DNA of 49,202 bases from Campylobacter jejuni (lineage in GTDB: Bacteria; Campylobacterota; Campylobacteria; Campylobacterales; Campylobacteraceae), in the NCBI GenBank assembly GCA_014305285.1, contig JACRSG010000011.1, forward strand, positions 1-49,202, in the 5' to 3' direction. The translations under genes and the position numbers were made by a program. Shown in pieces: positions 26,356 through 35,868 of the stretch (position 1 is its first letter; every line of letters starts with the position of its first letter). The notes below the pieces were generated by a model. It saw only the letters and a program-made list of their open reading frames with translations, made no database searches and was not told the origin of the DNA.

Positions 26356-27511
26356 TCTTTTTCCTTGTAAGTTTATAAACTTTTGAAAAATCAATATCAC
26401 GATTAACATAAACACCGACCAAATCACCTTGATTTTTATAAAGTGTAGGTTTAATATCAATCATTTTTTCTAGTGCTGTATTTGCGATTTCTTTTGCAGA
26501 ATCTCTTGTATTTTCAGTGTAATTGGCATAATTATTTTTATTATCTTTACCTGCAATTTGATCCGCTAAGATAGCCAGTGAATCATCTATCATTGATAGT
26601 AAAACAGCAGAGCCAAATCGTTTTAAGTAATGATGATCTACCCAACCTTGAACGCCACTTGCACCTAATTCATCGGTAGCACCTGAATAAACAGGGATAA
26701 TGATATTGTTCGGTGTTCTAATTTCTTGCCAAATTACAAATAATCTATCCATTCCATCATCCATTTGTCCAGTATTAAAAGTTCCTGTAATAGTGCTACC
26801 TTTTTCAATTAAAAGAGTATTTCCATTAGCAGAATAGACATCATTTGATACAATACAAGCGATTCCACCTTTAATAGAACTTACCAATCTTGTTTTTAAA
26901 GCACAGCCTATATAAGTTCCTTTAGGTAATAGTAAATTTTGATCAAATTCGCTAACTTTAGCGATTGTGGGAGTGAAGACCTCTCCAACAAAATCTCCAC
27001 TACTACCACCTTGTAAATTATTAGAGTTTTGTAAAGTACCATTTTGTCCAAACTCAAACACTGTGTTAGGTTTTTCTCCAAATTCTTCCCTGTTTCCTGT
27101 GCCATTATTTCCAAATCCATCATTATTAGATGAAGCGACAACAGTAACTCCTGCACCTTTAACAATTCTAGGCTTTGGAGGTTTTGGTTCAAGTATTAAA
27201 TCTTGTGTCGGTTTTGGTGATTCTTGTGCAATTAGTTCATCAAATGTTTTTTGTGGAGGAGGTGGAATAAATTCCTTTGTTTTAACACTTTGTGCCAAAT
27301 CTTTATTATCTTCTTTTTGTACTTCTTCGGTAGTTGTATTGCTACTTAAAAATGATTTTAAAAAATAAACTAATATTAAAACTAATAATAACCCACCCAC
27401 AGCAAAAATTACATAAGCTTGTATCTTTCTAAGATGATTTTTTTGATCGTGTAAATCACTTGTATGATTTTCAAAATCATTGTCTAAATTATCTTGTTCT
27501 TTATCTTGCAT
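26336..27511 (-). CDS. virB10: VirB10 channel protein
   Basis: 391 residues from ATG 27511, preferred over an ATG 21 bp upstream because AAAAGGAATAAGT precedes it. One membrane helix (~35-55) follows a short cytoplasmic head, then a Pro-rich linker (FIPPPPQKTFDEL) and a Gly/Asn-rich stretch. The TrbI/VirB10 barrel follows, with LLPKGTYIGCALKTRLVS and GSTITGTF. It spans both membranes and senses the ATPases. It sits between virB9 and virB11. Confidence 0.9.
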   Translation of the reverse strand: MQDKEQDNLDNDFENHTSDLHDQKNHLRKIQAYVIFAVGGLLLVLILVYFLKSFLSSNTTTEEVQKEDNKDLAQSVKTKEFIPPPPQKTFDELIAQESPKPTQDLILEPKPPKPRIVKGAGVTVVASSNNDGFGNNGTGNREEFGEKPNTVFEFGQNGTLQNSNNLQGGSSGDFVGEVFTPTIAKVSEFDQNLLLPKGTYIGCALKTRLVSSIKGGIACIVSNDVYSANGNTLLIEKGSTITGTFNTGQMDDGMDRLFVIWQEIRTPNNIIIPVYSGATDELGASGVQGWVDHHYLKRFGSAVLLSMIDDSLAILADQIAGKDNKNNYANYTENTRDSAKEIANTALEKMIDIKPTLYKNQGDLVGVYVNRDIDFSKVYKLTRKKNVNNAR

Positions 27512-27537
27512 ACTTATTCCTTTTAGTTTCATTCGCT

Positions 27538-28425
27538 TTATTTTTTATTTATCTCTCTTTGAATATTTTCATTGGAGGTTTCTCTTGTTTTATCTAAAGG
27601 ATTTTTTGCATAGCCACGATTAAAAATACCAACGACTTTATCGCCACTTCTTAATAGGATTTGTTTAGTAATTTTTTGAATTACTAAAACTTCATAATTG
27701 CCATCTTTTTTAATATGAGTATTTAAAATACTTTCTTTACCATTATCATACATGAAAACAGCAGGAAAAGTTTTAGTATTATCAAAACCAAGATATGTAA
27801 AAACACCATCATCATAAGCAAAATTTGGACTTATGTCTTCACTTCCTTTATTAACTTTCATATAAAAATCCCAATTTCTAGGGATGGTATTTTTATTTAA
27901 ATCTGTGCGTATTTTCTCTTGCTCTTGAGCTTCTAAAAATTTTTTAGTTGCTTCTAAGTCTTTTTTTGGATAAGAAAAACTGAGTTTATAGGTAGCGTTA
28001 TTATTTTGGTTTACAAGTTTTAAATCGAATACATAAGTATTTAGATTTGTAATAACAATTAGGTTAGTTTTCCAATCATGAGGATTTGGATCTAAAACGA
28101 ATTCTTGTGATGCTTGACTCTCTCCTATATTATTGTTTTCTTGTTGAACAAGTTGTGTTTTATAAGCTTTAGGTTTTATAAATAAAAGATTGTCTTTTTC
28201 AATTAAATCCCAACCTTCTGCAAAACCTGTAGCAGTATTGATAATTCTTTCATCGATACCAAATTCTAAAACGCTAACATAGCCATTTTTTGCATTAATT
28301 TGAAATACATCGTTTGCATTATAAATTGCATAAGCAATTCTTTTATCAAATGTAGAAGTTTTTGGAATATTTAAAGCCCAAATAAAACTACACAACAATA
28401 AATTTATTAAGATTATTTTTTTCAT
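27538..28425 (-). CDS. virB9: VirB9 outer-membrane core protein
   Basis: A 295-residue protein with a signal peptide (IILINLLLCSFIWALN). Beta-rich N-terminal domain (NGYVSVLEFGIDERI) and the C-terminal VirB9 domain (PRNWDFYMKVNKGSEDISPN, FDNTKTFPAVFMYDNG), which pairs with VirB7 and VirB10 in the outer-membrane ring. ATG overlaps the virB8 stop (ATGA), so the two are translationally coupled. Confidence 0.9.
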   Translation of the reverse strand: MKKIILINLLLCSFIWALNIPKTSTFDKRIAYAIYNANDVFQINAKNGYVSVLEFGIDERIINTATGFAEGWDLIEKDNLLFIKPKAYKTQLVQQENNNIGESQASQEFVLDPNPHDWKTNLIVITNLNTYVFDLKLVNQNNNATYKLSFSYPKKDLEATKKFLEAQEQEKIRTDLNKNTIPRNWDFYMKVNKGSEDISPNFAYDDGVFTYLGFDNTKTFPAVFMYDNGKESILNTHIKKDGNYEVLVIQKITKQILLRSGDKVVGIFNRGYAKNPLDKTRETSNENIQREINKK

Positions 28426-29084
28426 TGTGCCACCTCGTCATCAATTCTATAAGTTAATACTTTAAAGCCTAAAGGATTTAAAAATCTGTTTTCTTCACTA
28501 GCTTTTGCTAAGATATAGTCATAACTTAATGTTATTACTTTTGTTGCTTGAGTTGTTCCTTTGGAAGTTAAATTTTTTGTAGTAATAATTGCCCTGACTG
28601 TAGCAGTTTTCACTCCGTTACTTTCTCCTAAAACAATACTTAAAATTTGAACACTTACTTCATTGGAGTTTTTTAGAATTTGATCTCTTGCATTATCACC
28701 TTCATATAAAGCCCTATATTCATTTGCTACTTTTTCAGAACTCATTAATTGAGTAAGTAAATAATCTTGATTTAAAAGATCATAATAATAGCCTTCTCTA
28801 GCTTTTACATAAGTGCTAATAAAATATTTATCTAATGCTTCATTTGCTTTAATTTCTTTTTCATCAAGCATGGTTAAAATATCAACCATTCCTGTAGTAT
28901 TGTCTACTCTTATTACATAAGGTTCTATTGTTTTTAAAGGAGTAAGTAAAACAACAGCTATAATGGAAATAATGGCTATAAAAATAGAAATAAAAGCAAT
29001 AAGCCAAGCTCTTTTATTACTTTTTTCAATTAAGTATCTAAAACTTGCTTCATAATCTATTGCAGTATTAAACTCATTTTTCAT
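28422..29084 (-). CDS. virB8: VirB8 assembly factor
   Basis: A 220-residue inner-membrane protein: short cytoplasmic head, one helix (AWLIAFISIFIAIISIIAVV, ~31-50), then the periplasmic domain with YVIRVDNTTGMVDIL and the family C-terminal signature NPLGFKVLTYRID. It nucleates the secretion complex. It overlaps virB7 and virB9 at its two ends. Confidence 0.9.
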   Translation of the reverse strand: MKNEFNTAIDYEASFRYLIEKSNKRAWLIAFISIFIAIISIIAVVLLTPLKTIEPYVIRVDNTTGMVDILTMLDEKEIKANEALDKYFISTYVKAREGYYYDLLNQDYLLTQLMSSEKVANEYRALYEGDNARDQILKNSNEVSVQILSIVLGESNGVKTATVRAIITTKNLTSKGTTQATKVITLSYDYILAKASEENRFLNPLGFKVLTYRIDDEVAQ

Positions 29085-29241
29085 CCATAGTTCCTTTATT
29101 TAAATCTTTGTTTTGAGTATTAACAGGAATCCATCCTGTTTGATTATTAAAAAATTCATCATATTTACCCTGATTTTTAGTGCTACAAGCACTAAAAAAT
29201 AAAACACCAAGTAATAAAATAAAAATTAATTTAGCCTGCAT
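29074..29241 (-). CDS. virB7: VirB7 lipoprotein
   Basis: 55 residues from ATG 29241 (MQAKLIFILLLGVLFFSACS): a lipoprotein signal with Cys at about residue 19, then a short mature part containing FNNQTGWIPVN, the segment that binds VirB9. A longer in-frame extension lies inside virB6 and lacks a site. It overlaps virB6 by 11 bp and virB8 by 11 bp. Confidence 0.8.
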   Translation of the reverse strand: MQAKLIFILLLGVLFFSACSTKNQGKYDEFFNNQTGWIPVNTQNKDLNKGTMDEK

Positions 29242-30229
29242 TTCTAGCCCTCTCATACATTTTTTTAGCAAAACTATAACCGCCTTTAGCACTAGCCAAA
29301 GTACCTTTGGCTGCTAATTTTCCACCAGCTTTTGCTGTATTTACAGTTTTTCCTGCGACTTTGCCTCCAGTCCAACCTGCTAATCTACCAACAGGGTTTA
29401 AAACAGAACCTATTACTCCGCCCATAGCTCCTTCCATTGAAACATTTGCAACTTTTTCGGCATAAAATTTTGCAGAAATAATCATAATGACAAGAACTAA
29501 AGCGGCAATGACAAAGAAAATACTTGTGCCTAATACTTCGTCTCCTGCTTGAGTTACTTTTGCAAAATACTTAATCCAAGTTGATATTTGCTCCATAAAA
29601 ACACCCAAAAATAAGCCTACAAGCAAAATGACTAAAGTATTTGAAAGTAAAAGTCCTATCCACTGTGTAAAAACATTTTTAGTGGCTTTAAAAACTAAAA
29701 GCCAAAATACTATAGGGGCGGTGATTACAAGCAGTGTTTGTGTGAAGGTAGTAACAACAAAGATTGTAAGTGCAGGAACTACAGCAATTGCAAATCCTAC
29801 ATAACAAAGTAGCATTGCTACAATAGCTAAAATAGCACCTCCAACACCACTTGATTTAGCCCAAATTATGTTTGTAAGTTGTGCCGTGTTTGCATACATT
29901 TCATCTAGTGTTTTATACATTTGCGTTCCGCCTCCTGCCCACTCGTATAATCCATCCATTGTTGAAATTGTTAAATCTAGCCAACCCCCTAAATTTAAGG
30001 CAAAAGTAATGGCAACAAGCTTTCCAACTATATCCCCAGTTAATTCTCTAATAGGACTTTGACTTCTACCCATTAAGACTTCGTAGCCTTTATACATAAT
30101 GACTAAAGTGATAATAATAGAAAGCAATACGCTAAGTTCTGCAACCTTATCATTTGTGCCTACTTGTCTTATAGCATCAACAATTTGTTGTATGCTTTCG
30201 CCTAGAGTTTGAAAAAGATCTAAATTCAT
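29231..30229 (-). CDS. virB6: VirB6 polytopic channel protein
   Basis: A 332-residue TrbL/VirB6-type protein with about six membrane helices, including VLLSIIITLVIMYKGYEVLM and FVIAALVLVIMIISAKFY, and the usual central Trp/Phe-rich loop. A basic Gly/Ala/Lys tail ends it. It forms part of the inner-membrane channel. Its ATG overlaps the virB5 stop (ATGA). Its first ~18 codons are duplicated at 42827-42880. Confidence 0.85.
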   Translation of the reverse strand: MNLDLFQTLGESIQQIVDAIRQVGTNDKVAELSVLLSIIITLVIMYKGYEVLMGRSQSPIRELTGDIVGKLVAITFALNLGGWLDLTISTMDGLYEWAGGGTQMYKTLDEMYANTAQLTNIIWAKSSGVGGAILAIVAMLLCYVGFAIAVVPALTIFVVTTFTQTLLVITAPIVFWLLVFKATKNVFTQWIGLLLSNTLVILLVGLFLGVFMEQISTWIKYFAKVTQAGDEVLGTSIFFVIAALVLVIMIISAKFYAEKVANVSMEGAMGGVIGSVLNPVGRLAGWTGGKVAGKTVNTAKAGGKLAAKGTLASAKGGYSFAKKMYERARNAG

Positions 30230-30288
30230 TTGTTGTTCTTAAAAAATTCCATAGCACTTTCTCGTGGCTTTTGTAACGACTTAGAATA
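30175..30288. repeat. 114-bp direct repeat, virB5/virB6 copy
   Basis: Identical to 42827-42940 in the same orientation. This copy spans the last 21 codons of virB5, the ATGA junction and the first ~18 codons of virB6. The other copy is joined to a lipoprotein gene. Recombination between them would delete or excise about 12.65 kb containing virB2 to virB5, the recombinase, repA and the kinase. Confidence 0.9.
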
Positions 30289-31197
30289 TTCTTGCATAGC
30301 CATATCTTCTTTAATTTTTCTTTGGTTTTCATAACTTGCATTGGCTAAATCAACTTGATTTTTAACCATTTGAATTTTTGCCACTTCTAACTGAATAGCA
30401 TTGCCAACATCTGTGCTTTCTTTAATATCTTTGGAATTTACTAATTTATCTTGCAACTTTTGAAGTGTTTGGCTAATCGTATCCATTTGTTTTGAAGCTT
30501 GATTATAGGTTTCTACTTGAGCAGCATAAGTGATTAAATTCATTTTGCAAATGTTTTTTTCTGATTGACTTAAAAAATCAAAATTACATCGATCAAAGCT
30601 CGTATATTTTCCAAAAATTTCATTACCTTTATCACTTAAAAATTTTTGTGGATCTCTTAATACATCATTGTAGAATGATTGAATATTTTGCCCAGCTTCA
30701 GCAAAATCTGAATATATTTGTTTAATATCTTTTAGAAAAGTTACTGAATCTCTAATGCCTGTTTTTGATAAAAGTTCATCTTTGTAAGCTTGAATTTGTT
30801 TTTGATAGTGTGCTACCGTTTCAGTCCATCTTGAAGCATCTTTAGCCCATTCTGCCACTTGTTTAGCGTTTTGTGTAGCCATTTGCTGATTTGCTGTTAC
30901 ATCAACTACAGGAATACCAGCACTAAATGCTAAGTTAGGCAAAACTAATAAGGAAGTAAGAATAAGAATAGATTTTTTAAATTTTTGGATATAATTTTGT
31001 GGGGTTAGCCATAGGGCTGCAACCCTGTGGCTAGATTTAACCTCAGAAAAGAGGTGGTTAAATTGAGTTACACAAATCTCATAGTTATAATTATACTCCT
31101 TTGTATAATTATAGTCAAGGCTTATTAGTCTTGCCCCATTTTCATGGGGATGAGATTTCCCTATGGCTTTATTAACACCAAAGATATTTTTTTTCAT
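30226..31197 (-). CDS. virB5: VirB5-like minor pilus protein with displaced signal peptide
   Basis: A 323-residue protein. The mature part is a helical VirB5/TrbJ-type protein (AGIPVVDVTANQQMATQNAK, VEWAKD, then long helices ending in SKSLQKPRESAMEFFKNNK). The signal peptide KKSILILTSLLVLPNLAFSA is not at the start but at about residues 73-93. It is preceded by ~72 residues, most of them encoded by the hairpin-rich element at 31006-31168. ATG 31197 has AAAGGTAAAAA and is the only good start. How a signal peptide works from there is unclear; cleavage or internal start is possible. Confidence 0.75.
   Translation of the reverse strand: MKKNIFGVNKAIGKSHPHENGARLISLDYNYTKEYNYNYEICVTQFNHLFSEVKSSHRVAALWLTPQNYIQKFKKSILILTSLLVLPNLAFSAGIPVVDVTANQQMATQNAKQVAEWAKDASRWTETVAHYQKQIQAYKDELLSKTGIRDSVTFLKDIKQIYSDFAEAGQNIQSFYNDVLRDPQKFLSDKGNEIFGKYTSFDRCNFDFLSQSEKNICKMNLITYAAQVETYNQASKQMDTISQTLQKLQDKLVNSKDIKESTDVGNAIQLEVAKIQMVKNQVDLANASYENQRKIKEDMAMQEYSKSLQKPRESAMEFFKNNK
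31006..31168. repeat. ~162-bp hairpin-rich element inside the virB5 5' end
   Basis: Ends are exact inverted copies: AGCCATAGGG (31007-31016) and CCCTATGGCT (31159-31168). Inside: stem 31006-31016/31023-31033; bulged stem 31038-31060; 11-bp stem TATAATTATAC 31086-31096/31103-31113; stem CCCCAT 31134-31139/31144-31149; and a 9-bp stem 31074-31082/31150-31158 enclosing the last two. Together they can fold into a branched structure. The span is 162 bp, a multiple of three, so it leaves the virB5 frame open. Confidence 0.75.
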
Positions 31198-31200
31198 TTT

Positions 31201-31476
31201 TTACCTTTCAAATGATTTTTCTTGTTTTTTGCAAAGCTCTTTATCAATAGCTTCATCTAATGCTTGGTTTATATCTTCTTGTAAAAAAGAAGATATAGAT
31301 TTATGATTGATATAAAATTCATATACTTCATCTAAAATTATTTCTATTTGATCTGAATTAAGATCTTCCATTGAAGAACTTTTTTCAAATAAAAACAAAG
31401 CTTTAATCAGCTTTTCATGATTTGAAGTTTCTAATTCTTGTGCTAATTCTTCTACACTTAAATTTTTTATAGACAT
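31201..31476 (-). CDS. Small acidic hypothetical protein in the transfer operon
   Basis: A 91-residue helical, strongly acidic protein (SIKNLSVEELAQELETSNHE at the start) with no motif, signal peptide or membrane helix. It lies between ssb and virB5, and its stop overlaps the virB5 ribosome site, so it is expressed with them. The function is unknown. Confidence 0.55.
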   Translation of the reverse strand: MSIKNLSVEELAQELETSNHEKLIKALFLFEKSSSMEDLNSDQIEIILDEVYEFYINHKSISSFLQEDINQALDEAIDKELCKKQEKSFER

Positions 31477-31491
31477 TTTTATCCTTAAATC

Positions 31492-31917
31492 TTAAAATAC
31501 TTGTGTTTCTTCAGATTCTATATTTGTGTTTTCATAATCAATATTTGGCTCTTTTGGTGGGACTTGTGGATTTTGTGTTCCATTGTCATCTTTATCTTTT
31601 TTGCCAAGCCAATAAAATTTAGATACAATCACACTTAACATTGTTTTAGTCTTTCCATCTTCATCTTGATATTGATTGGATGATAATTCTCCACTACACG
31701 CAAACTGCGAACCTTTTTTAATGTGCGTTGATGCACTTTCTGCACTTTTGCCAAATAAAACAATAGGTATCCAAGTCGTGCTACTTTCTTCATTGCCTCT
31801 TTCATTTTTCCATCGCTTAGTAATGGCAAGAGAATTTTTTGCATAAACTCTTCCGCTATTTGTAGCACCTACTTCAAAATCTTTTCCTAAGTATCCGATT
31901 AGATTTACATTATTCAT
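31492..31917 (-). CDS. ssb: Single-stranded DNA-binding protein
   Basis: A 141-residue SSB: NNVNLIGYLGKDFEVGATNSG, SLAITKRWKN, TTWIPIVLFGKSAE and KGSQFACSGELSSNQYQDEDG show the OB fold. The C-terminus is acidic (ESEETQVF) but does not end in the usual DDDIPF. Plasmid SSBs coat transferred single strands in the recipient. A GGAGTTAAACA site precedes the ATG. It is embedded in the virB operon. Confidence 0.9.
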   Translation of the reverse strand: MNNVNLIGYLGKDFEVGATNSGRVYAKNSLAITKRWKNERGNEESSTTWIPIVLFGKSAESASTHIKKGSQFACSGELSSNQYQDEDGKTKTMLSVIVSKFYWLGKKDKDDNGTQNPQVPPKEPNIDYENTNIESEETQVF

Positions 31918-31950
31918 TGTTTAACTCCTTTTTGTTGGTGTAATATTTTT

Positions 31951-32517
31951 TCATCTTTTAAACTCCTTATTTATAGATTTAATTGCATTTGTTTTTTTGG
32001 TGCTAAATTCTTCTAATTTTGCTTTAAAATCATTTGCAGATTTGTCTTTTTGTGGTATAGTTTGATTGATAGTTGCAGAAAGTGCATTTGCACCAGATGG
32101 ATTTTTATCCATTAGCTCCAATCCATTAAGTTGGTGTGTAGAGAGTGTTGGGGTCTCTACCTGCAACAGATTATCTTTATTGTTTAATCTATTAAACTCT
32201 TTTATTCTTTTTTTATTTGCATGAAATATCTCATTTGTTCCACTTTCGTTTTTTATAACTACATCAGCCATTTTTTTATCATTTATGATTTTTGCTGCTT
32301 TAATAATTTCATAATTTCTTTTATCTCTATTTGCATCAACAATGATTTCAGGTTCGCTTACTACTTTATTAATTACTTCTTTGACTTCTTGCATATCCTT
32401 AAACATTTCAGGATGATTTGTATATAATTTTTTTAAATCCGCAATTGCTTCTTTATCTCCTAAAAGCTCTGATAATCTTTCGCAAAGTTCAAAAATTTCT
32501 AATTCTTTATCACTCAT
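31951..32517 (-). CDS. Hypothetical plasmid protein
   Basis: A 188-residue charged, mostly helical protein (MSDKELEIFELCERLSELLG; later KAKLEEFSTKKTNAIKSINK). Its ATG overlaps the stop of the Rha-like gene by 4 bp, so the two are coupled. No family is recognised and no membrane segment is present. Confidence 0.5.
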   Translation of the reverse strand: MSDKELEIFELCERLSELLGDKEAIADLKKLYTNHPEMFKDMQEVKEVINKVVSEPEIIVDANRDKRNYEIIKAAKIINDKKMADVVIKNESGTNEIFHANKKRIKEFNRLNNKDNLLQVETPTLSTHQLNGLELMDKNPSGANALSATINQTIPQKDKSANDFKAKLEEFSTKKTNAIKSINKEFKR

Positions 32518-33071
32518 TGCAACTTCTTTGGATCTTTTGGTGTGCGATTATCAACAAGATAATTTAAAGAAAATACATTTTTAGCTTCTTTAGAATAAGG
32601 GTTATCTGTGATAATCACACTAACTTTGTAATCGTTTTGTGGTAAGTTTGGATAAATAAGTTCCATCAAATCTGTTAAGTATTTGTTAGGGCTTTTAATT
32701 TCTTTTTGTAAAAGTTTTTCCATTTCATTAAAAGCATTGATAAAAAGTATTTTCCATTGTAATGCTTCTTTACCTGTAAAACCCATCGCTAAAAGAGAGA
32801 ATCCATCACGAGTTAAGTTGTAATATGGATATTTTCTTTCTCTACCTTTAAAACCTTGTATTTTACGGACTTTGAATGAAAGCTCAAAATTGAGCTTACA
32901 TTGCAAATCCCCTATTTCTCGCAAATCATTTAAAATGTTTTCAATATCTCTTAAAATATTTTTATGCTCTTTGTCAAAAACCTTAGCCACATCTAAACTT
33001 GTGCAAAAAATTTGATTATTTTGAGTGTCAAATTGCACTTCTTGTTTATTAATAATGACTTTATTGCTCAT
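32514..33071 (-). CDS. Rha-family DNA-binding regulator
   Basis: A 185-residue protein matching the Rha/pRha pattern: CTSLDVAKVFDKEHKNILRD then YYNLTRDGFSLLAMGFTGKE and ALQWKILFINAFNEMEK. Rha proteins are best known from phages as growth or host-range regulators. Here one sits between virB4 and ssb inside a conjugation operon, suggesting regulation of transfer or of host response; that is inference. It follows virB4 after 10 bp. Confidence 0.75.
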   Translation of the reverse strand: MSNKVIINKQEVQFDTQNNQIFCTSLDVAKVFDKEHKNILRDIENILNDLREIGDLQCKLNFELSFKVRKIQGFKGRERKYPYYNLTRDGFSLLAMGFTGKEALQWKILFINAFNEMEKLLQKEIKSPNKYLTDLMELIYPNLPQNDYKVSVIITDNPYSKEAKNVFSLNYLVDNRTPKDPKKLQ

Positions 33072-33081
33072 TTTTTATCTC

Positions 33082-35850
33082 CTATGAGTTTTTATAAAAT
33101 TCTTTCAGCTCTAATACTTTTTCATCAAGACTTTTATTTTCTTGTGAAAAAATCTTTTCTATAGTGTCTATATGTGCTGTTCCAGTTGATAGTATTTTTA
33201 AATTTTCATTACCTAATGAGCTAAGATCAAGAGTGCAAATCACTTTTTCATCTTGTCTTTTAATTAAAAATTGTCTTTTGGATGGTTTGAAACTTTTAAT
33301 AATCATGTATTCATCATAACTTAAACCTATTCCATTGACATATTCTTCTTCTTTGGCTTTTGGATTCGGTAAAAAAACCATTGTTGCTGATTGTTCTATA
33401 AGAGTTGTTGCATTTTTAAGCTTTAAAAAGTCTTCTACGCTTTGTGTAGCAAGTCTTAAAAATCCATTCTGTTTCCTAATAGTTTTAAATTTGTTTTTAA
33501 CTTCTTCTTGCACAATTTCATTTTCTAGCCACTTCCAAGCTTCATCAATATCAATACAAAGTCTTCTGCCATCTGCTAAACTCATTACACGCCAAAGAAT
33601 GTAATAGCTTAATATCCCTGATACATCTTTATCATCAAGAAATTCAGTTCCATCGATTCCAAATAAATTAATATCATCAGGAAAATCTAAATTATCATAT
33701 TCATTGTCAAAAACCCAGCCAAATTGTTTGCCTTTTTTGAAAAGTGCTAATCTTGATTTAAGAGAATTATCATCATCTACATTTTCAGTTAAGTTTTCAA
33801 GTAATAAAGAAATAGGATATTTTCTTTCTTCTTTTTCAAAACCTTTCATAAGAGAATTAACAGCATTATTGAGCATTTCTTCTTCTCTAGTTGTAAGAAT
33901 TTCATTATTTCTAGTTACTAAAAGTTTCATTAGCGATTGAAGTTGTCTTATATTTTCTTGTGTGCTTTCAACCATGAAAGGATTAAATCCTGTAGGCTTA
34001 CCATTTTCAATACTAATATATCTACCGCCAGCACAAAGTATATTGCCTAAAGCACCTTTATCTTTATCTAAATAAATGGCTGTAAATTTTCTGTTTTCTT
34101 CGGGAATATCATCAGGAAATGTATCTTTGCTAGCGTATTTCATCATTTGATCTACAATAAAGTTCATAAACACTGTTTTACCGCCACCACTTTGTCCTAA
34201 AATCAAAGTATTTGCTAAAAAGAGTTCTCCAAAATCATTTTTATTTGCACCAGAACTTTGATGAAAATTAAAATAATAAGGTTGTTTGTTTGGTGTTTTC
34301 AAAATGCTAACAGCGTCGCCCCAGCAGTTTTTGTCTCTTTTGCCCATAGAAAAATTATGTAGAGCAATTAAAGATGAATAATTAATGGATGAGATAAGAT
34401 TAATGCGTGGGCGTATTGCAAAATTTGATGGTAGTTGCGAAAAAAATGTCGCAGGTAGGGCGATCGTTGCTAAAGTTACTCCAAATCCTAATTCGTTCAT
34501 CTTTGTAACAACTTCATTTGTGTTGTCTTTACATTCTTTTATAGTATTTCCATACACAAGAATTGAAAAATGATATTTGCCAAAAGAGATTTCCCCATTT
34601 GTAAGTTGATCCAAAGCTTCATCTATTTGCTCTACTTGTGAAAATCCATCATCTTCAGTTGCAATGAGTTGTTTTTTCTGTTTAGATATTGCTGATTTTG
34701 CATCCACTCTAGGAATAGGAGAAAAGCTTTGAGTTATAGTGTATTCCACATCTAAATACATTAGGATATCTAAAATTCCTGCAAAAGTTTCATTTGTATA
34801 GTCTTTAATTTCAATGCATCTAGCAAATTTTTTTGTGCTATCATTTTGGTTAAATTGAATAGTATCGTGTCCAAATTGTATGTTTTGTAAATTACCATTA
34901 AGGTACTGATCTATGGGACTTGATAATACTCTTATAGGATTAAATTTACCACCAAGTAAATAATTATAAAATTCTAGTTGTTTAGAGTAGGTTTTATCAT
35001 CTTTGGAATATGTTTTTAATCTTTTTGGGTTAAAATCTTTAATATTTGCTTCTAGTCTATCAGCAAATTCACTAAATTTAGCTAGAAATACGCTAATTGT
35101 TTTTCTTTTATTTTCAAAAGAGCTTTTCATAAAAGTTGTTTTTTCTATTTTCACTTTTAAAGGATTGAAAATAAGAGTTAAATATAAAGAATTTTTTCTA
35201 AGAGTTCCTTGCTTAAAACTCTCATAATATTTTCTGTCAATTTCTTCTAAAAAAGCATTATTAAATTTCGAAGTTAATTTGTCTTCGATAGAATATCTAC
35301 AATTATGAAAATAAAAGCTTACAGGTTCATTTGCAAATGATTTAAATAGCATATTCAAAAGATCATTTTTAATATCTAGCTCATCATCATCTTCTGCTTC
35401 AAAACTAATTCCTCCAATCTCCCAAGTTGTCATTAAAAGATAATCTTTTGTAATGACTACAGAATCGTTTATTAGTGATGAAAAAGGAATTAATTTTTCA
35501 AAATTAGGTTCTGCATTAAGTCCGAAAACAGATATTTTTGGAAAATTAGAATTTGGCGGCATTTGTCTATAAGAGTTTGTGCTGTAAGTTTTAACCTTAT
35601 GATAATTTTTGGAAGCAGGATTGGAGAAAAATCTCATTTTTAAAAACATTAATCGAAAAATAAAATCATCTCTTTTTGTCATTGCTTTCATAATAAAAAA
35701 CACAGGAATAGAAAAGCCAACTAAAAAAATGTTTTGACTATAAAATGCAATTAAAATGATACATCCCATCGCTATAACAAAAGGCGTCATCGGAACGCCA
35801 AAAATCATAGGTGGACGCGTTAAACCTTTAAAAAGTGGATTTTTCTCCAT
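33082..35850 (-). CDS. virB4: VirB3-VirB4 fusion ATPase
   Basis: A 922-residue protein. The first ~90 residues are a VirB3 domain with two membrane helices (KGLTRPPMIFGVPMTPFVIA and a second hydrophobic stretch). The rest is VirB4: NTLILGQSGGGKTVFMNFIV (Walker A, ~550), LCIDIDEAWKWLEN (Walker B, ~770) and the CagE/TrbE-type N-terminal half. B3-B4 fusions are known in Campylobacter. It drives pilus assembly. It follows virB2 by 18 bp. Confidence 0.9.
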   Translation of the reverse strand: MEKNPLFKGLTRPPMIFGVPMTPFVIAMGCIILIAFYSQNIFLVGFSIPVFFIMKAMTKRDDFIFRLMFLKMRFFSNPASKNYHKVKTYSTNSYRQMPPNSNFPKISVFGLNAEPNFEKLIPFSSLINDSVVITKDYLLMTTWEIGGISFEAEDDDELDIKNDLLNMLFKSFANEPVSFYFHNCRYSIEDKLTSKFNNAFLEEIDRKYYESFKQGTLRKNSLYLTLIFNPLKVKIEKTTFMKSSFENKRKTISVFLAKFSEFADRLEANIKDFNPKRLKTYSKDDKTYSKQLEFYNYLLGGKFNPIRVLSSPIDQYLNGNLQNIQFGHDTIQFNQNDSTKKFARCIEIKDYTNETFAGILDILMYLDVEYTITQSFSPIPRVDAKSAISKQKKQLIATEDDGFSQVEQIDEALDQLTNGEISFGKYHFSILVYGNTIKECKDNTNEVVTKMNELGFGVTLATIALPATFFSQLPSNFAIRPRINLISSINYSSLIALHNFSMGKRDKNCWGDAVSILKTPNKQPYYFNFHQSSGANKNDFGELFLANTLILGQSGGGKTVFMNFIVDQMMKYASKDTFPDDIPEENRKFTAIYLDKDKGALGNILCAGGRYISIENGKPTGFNPFMVESTQENIRQLQSLMKLLVTRNNEILTTREEEMLNNAVNSLMKGFEKEERKYPISLLLENLTENVDDDNSLKSRLALFKKGKQFGWVFDNEYDNLDFPDDINLFGIDGTEFLDDKDVSGILSYYILWRVMSLADGRRLCIDIDEAWKWLENEIVQEEVKNKFKTIRKQNGFLRLATQSVEDFLKLKNATTLIEQSATMVFLPNPKAKEEEYVNGIGLSYDEYMIIKSFKPSKRQFLIKRQDEKVICTLDLSSLGNENLKILSTGTAHIDTIEKIFSQENKSLDEKVLELKEFYKNS

Positions 35851-35868
35851 GATTAGTCCTATTTATAT

